Virus record (IMG/VR): IMGVR_UViG_3300033149_004116
Coordinates: 1 to 64,000 of that record
From: a virus
Reading direction: 5' to 3' (one strand)
Length of the DNA: 64,000 nucleotides
Positions 56,577 to 64,000 of this stretch are shown in pieces. How positions within the stretch are numbered: position 1 is the stretch's first letter; each line of letters starts with the position of its first letter. Below the pieces are notes generated by a model. The model was given only the letters and a program-made list of their open reading frames with translations, was not told the DNA's origin and did not search any database. Position numbers and translations under genes: made by a program.

Positions 56577-57263
56577 TTAATCGTCACTTCTTTCTCCAAT
56601 TACCAATAGATTTCCAAACCAGTCCAAACCCATAGCCAAGCAAATTCTTTCCTGAAATTCATTAATTGATCTCATTTCGTCAGCTTTGTTGGGTTCTCTC
56701 CTCATTCTATCTTCTCTCAAAGCATGATAACCCTTCCCCCGCCATATCTGGACTTTTTCAAAGTCAAAATGTTTGCAAAGTCCATATAGAAATTCATAAG
56801 AGTAAAAGGTAGTATGTTGAGGATCAACAAACATATAATCAAAACACAAAGGATTTGGAGTCATTATTATGATTTTATTATCAATATAAGGATTTAAAGT
56901 TTTAATAGTGGTATATGCCTCCTCCAATTTCATATGTTCCATAATATTTAACATTATTAAAGCATCAAATTCTCTTATTCTCCTTCCTATGATAAATTCA
57001 TCTACGTCTTTAAAGAGGGGGAAGTTAGTTACGAGCGATGGGTCATTATCTATCCCCACATACTCCCCCGAAAAATTATTGGGCAATAGTGCCTCATTAT
57101 ACAGGTTTCCTCTGCCACATCCAAAATCTACTATCTTCATTTTCGGAGCCAACTCAGACAAAATTAGAGGATATTCGTGTTTGAATGACGGATATGAATA
57201 AATAGGCTGTAACTTATTTCTATATTTCATTAGTTCCCCATATGGGACTTTAGTGATGTTCAT
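56577..57263 (-). CDS. SAM-dependent class I methyltransferase
   Basis: The SAM-binding motif I reads KIVDFGCGRGNLY near residue 60, followed by EYVGIDNDPSL and FDALIMLNIMEHM, a standard class I Rossmann methylase. Placed among glycosyltransferases, it probably methylates a sugar or lipid-linked glycan. It overlaps nothing and is 1 nt from the epimerase gene. Confidence 0.82.
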   Translation of the reverse strand: MNITKVPYGELMKYRNKLQPIYSYPSFKHEYPLILSELAPKMKIVDFGCGRGNLYNEALLPNNFSGEYVGIDNDPSLVTNFPLFKDVDEFIIGRRIREFDALIMLNIMEHMKLEEAYTTIKTLNPYIDNKIIIMTPNPLCFDYMFVDPQHTTFYSYEFLYGLCKHFDFEKVQIWRGKGYHALREDRMRREPNKADEMRSINEFQERICLAMGLDWFGNLLVIGERSDD

Positions 57264-57264
57264 A

Positions 57265-58269
57265 TTATTTTACCTTTACAGAATTGTATTTTAAGTTGAA
57301 AAATGCTTTGAGGCGCTTAATTCCCTCTTCAACCAAAATTGTCGGCTCCCAATCAAAAGCCTCCCTTGCTTTTTGAATATTTGAAATATAAATCTTCTGA
57401 TCTGCGAGTCTCCAATTATGATATTTTATATTCTTGAATTCTTTATTGAAAAGTTTAATGAGTTCCAATACGGATATAGTATTTTTAAATCCCCCGCCAA
57501 TGTTGAAAACTCCTCGTTCCTCGCTTTCAATAGCTTTATCAAACAAATTGACTAAATCATCTATGTATAGAATGTCTCTTACCTGCTTACCGTCACCAAA
57601 AATTTTTACAGTTCCTCCGCCTATTATCAAATTTCCGAGATGATAAATCCATCCTTGATCTTCAGTTCCGCTCTGATCTGCTCCATATATACAGCTACAT
57701 CTAAATACTTTATTATTTAAACCATATATTTTCTCATAATCTTGAACGTATAAATCGCCCACGAGTTTGCTAACTCCATAAGGACTATGAATGCAACGAT
57801 CTATTGGAAAATCTTCTCCGATTGAAAACGTCTTATCAATAAATTCATATCTTGTTGATGTTTCTTCTATGGGAATCTTATTTACGTTATCTCCATAAAC
57901 TTTATTTGTTGACATATAAATTATCCCCGAATCGTTCTCTCTCGCGTATTCACACAATTCAAAAGTCCCCCTCGCATTATTTATAAAATCATATCTTGGA
58001 TTCTTTAGGGAACGAGTTACAGCAGTTTGAGCGGCACAATGCAAAATTGTATCTATATCTCTCCCCATCTCCTTCCCCATCAAACCATTTATCCATCCAA
58101 TATATTCTTTATGAATACATCTAATTCCGTTCTCGGCTAGAATTGAAGTTCTGTGGTTTCCGACATCATCTCGTCTATTATCTATAACTGCGACTTCATA
58201 GCCCTCCCCTTTAAAATGTAAAGCCAAATTAGAGCCTATAAATCCAAGCCCTCCAGTTATGAATATCAT
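57265..58269 (-). CDS. NAD-dependent sugar epimerase/dehydratase (extended SDR)
   Basis: The N terminus ITGGLGFIGSNLALHF holds the GxxGxxG nucleotide-binding motif. The catalytic YxxxK is present as SPYGVSKLVGDLY, preceded by a Ser/Thr (YMSTNKVYG). The 334-residue length fits the family. UDP-glucose 4-epimerase-like or dTDP-sugar dehydratase-like activity are both possible. It makes a nucleotide sugar for the neighbouring transferases. Confidence 0.88.
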   Translation of the reverse strand: MIFITGGLGFIGSNLALHFKGEGYEVAVIDNRRDDVGNHRTSILAENGIRCIHKEYIGWINGLMGKEMGRDIDTILHCAAQTAVTRSLKNPRYDFINNARGTFELCEYARENDSGIIYMSTNKVYGDNVNKIPIEETSTRYEFIDKTFSIGEDFPIDRCIHSPYGVSKLVGDLYVQDYEKIYGLNNKVFRCSCIYGADQSGTEDQGWIYHLGNLIIGGGTVKIFGDGKQVRDILYIDDLVNLFDKAIESEERGVFNIGGGFKNTISVLELIKLFNKEFKNIKYHNWRLADQKIYISNIQKAREAFDWEPTILVEEGIKRLKAFFNLKYNSVKVK

Positions 58270-59241
58270 CTAAATCTCCTCCAACAATCTGGAGAGAACA
58301 TCCTTTCCTTTTTCATTCCTTCTTTCAGCCTCTTCTTGCATAAAAGAGAAGCATTTCATATTTAAGTCTTTTCTTTTAGTCTCAGATAGATTAACAATTT
58401 TCTTGATTTTTTCTGCCACTTCAAGAGGATTGTCCAAATTTTTGACTAAAAGATATTTCCACAACTTTTTATCTACCCATGATGTCATAACTGTAGATAT
58501 TAAGCAAGGTCTTTCCATCGCAAAATGTTCTGCAACAACGTAATCAAAAGTTTCGGCATAGGTAACTTGAAGCCCTAATTTCATGGTTTGAATTGACTTG
58601 AAATAATTTTCTTGACTCATCCATCCCATATCAGTAAAACGCAACTTTATTAATTGTGCAAAAAATTTATATCTCGGCTGAAGACCACTAAAATGTAGAT
58701 GAACATCTGCTTTTTGCGCCCCGTGAATTTGTACCAGAGGGTTTTTTCTTGTATCTAGAGGACAAAATATGTCCACCCAATCCTTCCCCATTTCTAATGT
58801 ATTGTCTTTAAATTTTTGTATATTATTCCAATCAAAAGCATAAGGCAGATAAATCAGCTTCTCTTTTGGAATGAATTGTTTGAATAAATCAAAGTTTTGA
58901 GGAGTGCCTAAAACAACATAATCTAGCAATTTGCTCATAACTATGTCCTTAATTAGGTGAATATAAGAAATTTCCATTCCGTTATTGGAGAAATCCATCT
59001 GACCGACGCTCGAAGTCCAGAAAAGCGCTGTAGGAATATTATGAATATAAAGTCTTTGTAATGCCTCGTAATAGATTGGATGCCACCCTCCCAATATCAC
59101 CAATTTTCTGCCATCTACAGTTTCTTTGGATATTTCATCCGTATGTTGTGTTAATCCAGTTACATCATAGTGTTTTAATACCGAAGTAACCCCAGGATAG
59201 CTTTTAGGACACACGGTTATTATCGGTTTGATTTCTCCCAT
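58270..59241 (-). CDS. Glycosyltransferase, GT-B fold
   Basis: A 323-residue protein with LVILGGWHPIYYEALQRLY in the acceptor half, DWVDIFCPLDTRKNPLVQIHG in the linker and TYAETFDYVVAEHFAMERPC in the donor half (E-x7-E). The family is plausible by pattern. It abuts the epimerase start. Confidence 0.75.
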   Translation of the reverse strand: MGEIKPIITVCPKSYPGVTSVLKHYDVTGLTQHTDEISKETVDGRKLVILGGWHPIYYEALQRLYIHNIPTALFWTSSVGQMDFSNNGMEISYIHLIKDIVMSKLLDYVVLGTPQNFDLFKQFIPKEKLIYLPYAFDWNNIQKFKDNTLEMGKDWVDIFCPLDTRKNPLVQIHGAQKADVHLHFSGLQPRYKFFAQLIKLRFTDMGWMSQENYFKSIQTMKLGLQVTYAETFDYVVAEHFAMERPCLISTVMTSWVDKKLWKYLLVKNLDNPLEVAEKIKKIVNLSETKRKDLNMKCFSFMQEEAERRNEKGKDVLSRLLEEI

Positions 59242-59565
59242 CTATTTAGCCTCATAAACCAATATTTCTCTCAAGTGAGGGACTATGTAAACTCTATTTT
59301 TTAAATAGAAGATTGGATATGTAAAATTCTTTATTTTTCTTTTAATCATTTTTTGGGGAATTAAAATTACAAATGGTTCTGTTTTAGCTTCTCCCCTCGC
59401 CTTTGCTATTTCATATATTATTTTCTTTTTAACGCCTTTTGATAGAACAAAATAGTTAAATTTGACAGTATAAATTACGTTGTCCGTCTCTTTGCCCTCA
59501 CAAGTGGATATTTTATCATAATAATAAATTTTACTATCCTCATATGCGTCGATATTTACAGCCAA
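59242..59565 (-). CDS. Hypothetical protein in the glycan operon
   Basis: A 107-residue beta-rich protein (NVIYTVKFNYFVLSKGVKKK) with a basic middle. It is 1 nt from each neighbour. Its function is unknown. Confidence 0.45.
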   Translation of the reverse strand: MAVNIDAYEDSKIYYYDKISTCEGKETDNVIYTVKFNYFVLSKGVKKKIIYEIAKARGEAKTEPFVILIPQKMIKRKIKNFTYPIFYLKNRVYIVPHLREILVYEAK

Positions 59566-59566
59566 T

Positions 59567-60640
59567 TTATATTACCTCCTCAAAAGCTTCAATATATTTA
59601 TCTCCAATTTTTTCTACTGAATAATTTTCAACAACCCATTCTCTTCCCTTCTTTGCCTCTTTATAAGAATCTTCATTTTTAAGGACAGAAACAATTGCAT
59701 CAATATCGCCCTGCTGAACAAATGTAATGTCTGGACTTTGCCCCCACATTTCCATCAAAGATTTGCTCGTGCTTGCTAATACAGGTTTGTAACAAAGTAA
59801 TGCTTCCCCAGCACAATATCCCATTTGTTCTTTCCACACGGGAGTGTCTAGACTGTGGAATATGAATATATCAGCCCAATTATATATTTTTGGGAGTCTT
59901 TCGTATTCAGTCCAAGATTCTAATAGTACCCTCTTGCCGTATTCGGGATGCTGCAAAATGATTTCATTCATATTCCCCCTGCCCCCAACAAACTTCAATA
60001 TATAATTTTCACCCAATTTATCAAAGGCTCTTAAAATCACTTCTATTCCTTTTTCTTTTACAAGTCTTCCAACGTATAGTATTTTCTTCGGTTCCTTCCT
60101 CTCCTCAAAATGAATTTTAGGTTCTGGAACAAAAAGTTCTACATCCAAGCCTGTTTGTGGAAGTTGTATGACTCGTTTTGCTCCCTTTTCCAACAATATT
60201 CTTGATGCATCCTTATTGCCTCCAATTGCCAAATTTGCCTCTTTGATGACACAACTCTCCATCGTTCTCCAAGGCTGTGGATACGCCTTTCTGATATTTT
60301 CCCAAGTAAAAAAGGAGAAAGGTATATCAAAAAGTTTAGATACACCAAGTGCATTATATGCACAATAAGTAAATGGTTCTTGCATACAATAAATAATGTC
60401 TGGACTAAAATCTTTAATAATTTCGTGTAACTGAGGGAAATACCAAAAATTGGATATACTAGAGAAATAAGGGGGAAATAATTTTAATTCAAATCCGTTC
60501 CTTTTAATGGGATGATAGGTTTCCCCCGCATAATTTGGAATACATATAGAGAGAACTTTATGCCCGCGATTGGCTATATATTCCCACATTTTTCTTTGCC
60601 TATAATGCGCTCCAGAGTGGGAAATGAGAAGTATTCTCAT
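59567..60640 (-). CDS. Glycosyltransferase, GT4 family
   Basis: A 357-residue protein with KKILYVGRLVKEKGIEVIL and, near residue 290, EQMGYCAGEALLCYKPVLAS, in which the usual E-x7-E is partly kept. The N-terminal half starts LLISHSGAHYRQRKMWEY. It is a GT-B retaining-type transferase of the operon. Confidence 0.87.
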   Translation of the reverse strand: MRILLISHSGAHYRQRKMWEYIANRGHKVLSICIPNYAGETYHPIKRNGFELKLFPPYFSSISNFWYFPQLHEIIKDFSPDIIYCMQEPFTYCAYNALGVSKLFDIPFSFFTWENIRKAYPQPWRTMESCVIKEANLAIGGNKDASRILLEKGAKRVIQLPQTGLDVELFVPEPKIHFEERKEPKKILYVGRLVKEKGIEVILRAFDKLGENYILKFVGGRGNMNEIILQHPEYGKRVLLESWTEYERLPKIYNWADIFIFHSLDTPVWKEQMGYCAGEALLCYKPVLASTSKSLMEMWGQSPDITFVQQGDIDAIVSVLKNEDSYKEAKKGREWVVENYSVEKIGDKYIEAFEEVI

Positions 60641-60641
60641 A

Positions 60642-61052
60642 TTACTGCGCCACCCACAGCCCCTCGCCGCGAGGTATTGAAGTTATTTCGTCCTTTTTTG
60701 CGCCCACAACATCTTCCAATTTAAACCATCCTTTTATATAAGTTTCCTCTCCTAGTGGCAATGCTTTAATATAAATTTTGTCGGGGTTAATCATTTTTCT
60801 TCTCCTTCTAGCCGCGTCTTGTAATATATTAATTATCTGAGACTTATATTTAATAACTATTGACTCCTTTGTTAAGTTGCTTGTTTCAACTTGAAAGCAT
60901 ACAGCAACTATTTCATCATCTGACTTTAGAAAGTCGGATAGTCTATTAAGACTGTATTCTATCAGGGGATATCTTGTCTTTAGAACCTCCCTCTCCTCCT
61001 TTTTATCTTTTATTTTCATCCCTCTTTTCTTCTTCTTTTTTCCTCTTGCCAT
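60642..61052 (-). CDS. Hypothetical protein with basic N terminus
   Basis: A 136-residue protein. Its first 20 residues are almost all Lys/Arg, the middle is helical (YPLIEYSLNRLSDFLKSDDE) and the end is beta-rich. Function is unknown. Confidence 0.45.
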   Translation of the reverse strand: MARGKKKKKRGMKIKDKKEEREVLKTRYPLIEYSLNRLSDFLKSDDEIVAVCFQVETSNLTKESIVIKYKSQIINILQDAARRRRKMINPDKIYIKALPLGEETYIKGWFKLEDVVGAKKDEITSIPRGEGLWVAQ

Positions 61053-61153
61053 TTTTGGGCATCCTCCACATTTATTTCAATTGTCTTGTTCCCACTATTT
61101 ATTACCAAAATAATGCTTGGGTCGAAAACGTTTAAAAATATTTTTCTTTTCAT
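61016..61153 (-). CDS. Micro-ORF, 45 residues
   Basis: The frame from ATG 61153 overlaps the end of the next transferase (ATGA) and ends at TGA 61016, inside the start of the basic protein. It is beta-strand then helix (KRKIFLNVFDPSIILVINSG). Confidence 0.4.
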   Translation of the reverse strand: MKRKIFLNVFDPSIILVINSGNKTIEINVEDAQKWQEEKRRRKEG

Positions 61154-62313
61154 ATATCATTCCTCAAATCAAGTTCATAATACAATTTGGTAAAATCATC
61201 TCCCGCTCTTCTGGAATCAAAATTTCTTCTGACATAATCGTATCCTTCCTTTGCCATTTTATATCTTTTTTTGGGCAATAATAACATATCTACAATCTTC
61301 TCTGCAAGTTCTACGTGATTTCTTGGTTCAAACATTTCTCCACCATATTTTAAAAGTTCTGGAATTGAACCCGTTCTCGAACAAATTACAGGCGTTCCGC
61401 ACGCTAAAGCTTCGAGCCATATGAGACCAACAGTTTCCTCCCATATCGAGGGAAAAACTACAATTGCAGATTCATTATAAGTTCCCCTGAGACTTTCTGG
61501 TGGCATACGTTCTACAAAGTGAACATTCATTAAATTTAAACTTTTCGCTAGATTAACTACCAAATCCAAACTTCTATAATCGCCCTGAGCCACTAGATGT
61601 GCCATAGGAAGTCTCTTATTAACCATCTTCCACGCTTTAAGCAAAACTTGAATGCCTTTGTGAGCAATATAATTTCCCGCAAAAAATACCTGCCAAGGAT
61701 TTTTATTAACATTTTTCATTATATTAAAAAATTCCAAATCAATCCAAGGTTTAATAATTTTCCATTTCCCAACCAATAAATTGTTGTCCTCGAATATCTT
61801 GATGTGTCGTTCTGATGGGACGATTCCAGCATCACATTTGTTAATTATTTCTCTTTGTCTTCTCGTCATCTCATAATTATATCTTCCAACACATTTTATA
61901 CACTTGTCAGCATTAATCTTATAGCACGCGTCATAATCCATTGCTTGCCATACTCTTATCATAAATCTTTGTGGGCAAAGTGTCCAAAAATCGTGAAAGA
62001 CCCATACTGTAGGAATTCCCATTTTCTGGGCTTCCTCAATCCCCCTCGTTCCGATAAATTGGTTGTTATGGAGTTGGACAACATTTATATCAAAATCTTC
62101 TATTATCTTCCTCGTTAGAGGTTTTATTTTTCCCTTTTCTACCTGCCATAGATGTAATTTTCCATCTCCTCTCAATTCGTGTTTGGGGTGTCCAACAAAC
62201 ATAAAGTGAATGGAGTTTATATCATTTCTCTTAACTAATGCATCCAATAATCCTCTAATCCGATTTTCAGCGCCTCCCGCCGTCAAAAATGGGTTTTGAA
62301 GCAACACATTCAA
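61150..62313 (-). CDS. Glycosyltransferase, GT4 family
   Basis: A 387-residue protein with LQNPFLTAGGAENRIRGLLDA at the start and, in the donor half, WQVFFAGNYIAHKGIQVLL and PSIWEETVGLIWLEALACG (E-x7-E). The middle carries four Cys (CPQRF, CYK, CIKC) near residues 112-142, an uncommon addition found in some archaeal transferases. It is a clear family member. Confidence 0.9.
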   Translation of the reverse strand: MNVLLQNPFLTAGGAENRIRGLLDALVKRNDINSIHFMFVGHPKHELRGDGKLHLWQVEKGKIKPLTRKIIEDFDINVVQLHNNQFIGTRGIEEAQKMGIPTVWVFHDFWTLCPQRFMIRVWQAMDYDACYKINADKCIKCVGRYNYEMTRRQREIINKCDAGIVPSERHIKIFEDNNLLVGKWKIIKPWIDLEFFNIMKNVNKNPWQVFFAGNYIAHKGIQVLLKAWKMVNKRLPMAHLVAQGDYRSLDLVVNLAKSLNLMNVHFVERMPPESLRGTYNESAIVVFPSIWEETVGLIWLEALACGTPVICSRTGSIPELLKYGGEMFEPRNHVELAEKIVDMLLLPKKRYKMAKEGYDYVRRNFDSRRAGDDFTKLYYELDLRNDI

Positions 62314-62540
62314 GACTTATCGCCCCATTTGTTTTTCCTCACCAATAACATTTTCAAACAATTGGCTAAGTCTTCCATTGCAGGTCTTTGATATTCCGTC
62401 ACCAATTCGTATTCCTCAAAATATTTTTTGAAGTCCTCGTCATTCACATCATCAGGAAAGAGATCAAGCAAAAACGTCAACGATAAAACGTCAACTTTTG
62501 ATTGCATGAAGACCATCGTTATGTCAATCAAATCTGACAT
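62310..62540 (-). CDS. Hypothetical acidic protein
   Basis: About 76 residues, acidic and helical (FPDDVNDEDFKKYFEEYEL). The ATG at 62540 follows GTGAGG-like sequence; the longer reading overlaps the next gene. It is coupled to the transferase downstream by a 4-nt overlap. Confidence 0.45.
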   Translation of the reverse strand: MSDLIDITMVFMQSKVDVLSLTFLLDLFPDDVNDEDFKKYFEEYELVTEYQRPAMEDLANCLKMLLVRKNKWGDKS

Positions 62541-62556
62541 TTTCACACTTACTTCT

Positions 62557-63756
62557 CTACTCAATACGATCCCTCAAATATTCGTCAAATTGTTTAACAA
62601 TAATGTTTATATCATATACTTCTCTCGCTCTTTTTACTCCTCTCTCGGACATTGCCTTCTTCTCGTCTGGATTTTCTATCAACCATTTCATTTGTTCATA
62701 AGCATGATCAACATCGGCTAATGCTCTATCAACTCCCGCGCTTCCAGTTTCAAACGTTTCAACCTTGACGGGGAGTCCACAAGTCCAATTCCCAAGTATT
62801 TCTTTCGAAGTTGTATATGTCGTTGCAACGTTAGCACAGCCACACGAGAGAGATTCGGTTAAAGTTAGCCCCCACCCCTCCCCGCCAGTTAAGTAACAAA
62901 ATATATCTATACAGTTATAGACCTCCGCTAATGTTTCCTCAGAAACTCCATACATAAAATTTGCCATCATATCGGGCGAGGGGAATATAACATCTTTCCC
63001 TTCCTGCAAGCCAAATCTCTTGACTATAAAAGATAAATCCCATCCCTCCTTGTCAACTTTATCCATCCATAGAAGAAGAACAGTATTTGGATAATCTTTA
63101 TGAAGTTTGACGAATGATTTGATAGTTCTGGGGATTTTCTTTCGAGTTTGGTTTCGATCCACCCGTCCAATTACAATTTTGGATGGGGGTATTCCAAGTT
63201 TCTGTCTCATTTCTCCAATAGTTTGCTCATCCAAAGGTTTAAAGATATTTGTCTTGACTCCATGAGGAATTTGATCGGTTTGTATTCCCTCCGCTTTAAT
63301 CAAGTCCGCGCCGTATTTTGAAATACACACCTTATAATCCACTCTTTTCAATATCTCTTTTATTTGATCTGTTACTGGATATCCATCGATAGGAAACCAA
63401 TACAACCAAGGGACGGGAATCTCTGTTTTATATAAATAAGAGATCATCCAGAAATCAGCAAGCGTTATCAGAACATCTGGATTTTCCTTTGGAAGCCAAT
63501 ATTTGATTGCTCTCTCCCCGAATCTGTCTCCATAAATATTTGGAAGAATCCTATAACCCAAGACATCCTTATGAAAGGAGGCAACCATTTCCTGACCAAA
63601 GGATTGCCATCCTATGTGAGCAACATCATGTCCAACTTTATGAAGATATGTATCCAAATTTCTTAATGCAGTTCCAAAGCCAGATATGGTGTGTGATGAT
63701 TGGTGTCCAAGAAGGGGATTCCTTACTTAGATATCACCCATCGTTAATATCTTCAT
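62557..63756 (-). pseudogene. Glycosyltransferase gene with an in-frame stop near its start
   Basis: The natural start seems to be ATG 63756 (ATGA overlap with the gene before it, behind AGGAGGGATAAG): MKILTMGDI, then TAA at 63729-63727, then more coding leading to SSHTISGFGTALRNLDTYL. If 33 nt are removed, MGD joins SSHTISGFG, the expected GT4 start. The remainder is intact: HIGWQSFG, VGRVDRNQTRKKIPR and LTESLSCGC. A TTG restart at 63657 would give 366 residues. Confidence 0.7.
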
Positions 63757-64000
63757 TTTTTCACCTTATCCCTCCTATATTGTCTTCTATTCCAATATCC
63801 CTTTTCTTTTAATTTCATATATTTTTTCCACTTCCTCTCTCCATATATTGTAGCATCATTATATATCCAATCTAGTAGTTTTCTTGCTTCTCTAGTTGCA
63901 TATTTTATTTTATAAACACCTATTTGTTTGTGACACGTTTTCAATCTTAATCCCAACAATTTGTTTATCATCGCTGAAATCCACGTTAAAAATTCTTTAG
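63753..64000 (-). CDS. C-terminal part of a LAGLIDADG-like homing endonuclease (cut by window edge)
   Basis: The frame stays open to the right edge, so the start is outside. It ends VYKIKYATREARKLLDWIYN, then DATIYGERKWKKY, which resembles the end of LAGLIDADG endonuclease domains (a..ll.wlY..a.i.l.RK). The active-site helix lies outside. It may be a relic or a regulator derived from one. Confidence 0.5.
   Translation of the reverse strand, partial: KEFLTWISAMINKLLGLRLKTCHKQIGVYKIKYATREARKLLDWIYNDATIYGERKWKKYMKLKEKGYWNRRQYRRDKVKK

Noticed and set aside
63657-63756. Programmed ribosome bypass over the 33-nt insert
   Set aside because: No matching take-off and landing codons in the right frame are visible; kept only as a side possibility under the insertion finding.
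1-64000. CRISPR array, insertion sequence or integrase
   Set aside because: No regularly spaced identical repeats, transposase motifs or tyrosine/serine recombinase motifs were seen; the array at 26.9-27.4 kb is far too diverged for CRISPR.

Overview
The window looks like about 64 kb of a tailed archaeal virus genome (Caudoviricetes type), AT-rich and densely packed. Four things point to an archaeal host. The replication genes are archaeal in type: a PCNA-like sliding clamp, an MCM-like helicase and an ATP-dependent DNA ligase. The promoters are AT-rich TATA boxes (TTTAAATA, ATTTATTA), with transcript starts expected about 25 nt downstream and often close to leaderless. Starts inside operons carry strong GGAGG ribosome binding sites. 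Many genes are small zinc-ribbon or Cys-rich proteins. A class III (oxygen-sensitive) ribonucleotide reductase suggests an anaerobic host. A methanogen, a methane- or alkane-oxidising relative, or an Archaeoglobus-like euryarchaeon would fit, but the sequence does not name the host. No large terminase, DNA polymerase or integrase is visible, so the genome probably extends beyond both edges; the right edge cuts a gene.

Layout. 1-26 kb is one long leftward array of about 75 mostly tiny, translationally coupled genes. It holds a dual-specificity phosphatase, an adenine methylase, a SpoU-type RNA methylase, the clamp/MCM/ligase set, two probable structured noncoding RNAs at 8.4-9.1 kb, a GHKL ATPase-zincin fusion, several possible ADP-ribosyltransferase-like proteins and many Cys-rich proteins. 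Its rightmost promoter lies at about 26.09 kb, in front of a winged-helix regulator. 26.06-27.4 kb has no convincing gene; it contains a 23-bp dyad and a degenerate tandem array with a period of roughly 50-60 bp (possible origin or regulatory region). 27.4-29 kb has small genes, two of them apparently frameshifted. 29-38 kb is leftward: tRNA-His(GTG), a DNA methylase, an HNH endonuclease overlapping a C5-cytosine methylase, a UDP-sugar dehydrogenase, a thioredoxin-like protein, NrdD and an AbrB-type regulator with an inverted repeat in its leader.

Virion genes. 38.0-46.0 kb runs rightward and carries the head: a Thr-rich repeat protein, the portal with an N-terminal Cys/His motif, protease/scaffold, decoration protein, HK97-type major capsid protein, gp10-like and tail-terminator-like proteins, and an XPF/ERCC4-type nuclease. 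53.0-46.0 kb runs leftward and carries the tail: two tube-like paralogues, a chaperone pair with a likely programmed frameshift, tape measure, distal tail and hub/baseplate proteins, and small membrane proteins. No sheath protein is seen, which suggests a long non-contractile tail. The head and tail operons meet at 46.0 kb. Promoters in front of the structural genes share a motif close to AAAGGATTTATTA or GAAACATTTAATAA.

Glycan block. 53.5-63.8 kb runs leftward and encodes six glycosyltransferases, an SDR epimerase/dehydratase, a SAM methyltransferase, a metallophosphoesterase and a decayed sulfotransferase. One glycosyltransferase is broken near its N terminus by an in-frame stop within an apparent 33-nt insertion. 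Together with the UDP-sugar dehydrogenase at 34-35 kb, this block probably modifies virion or host-surface glycans.
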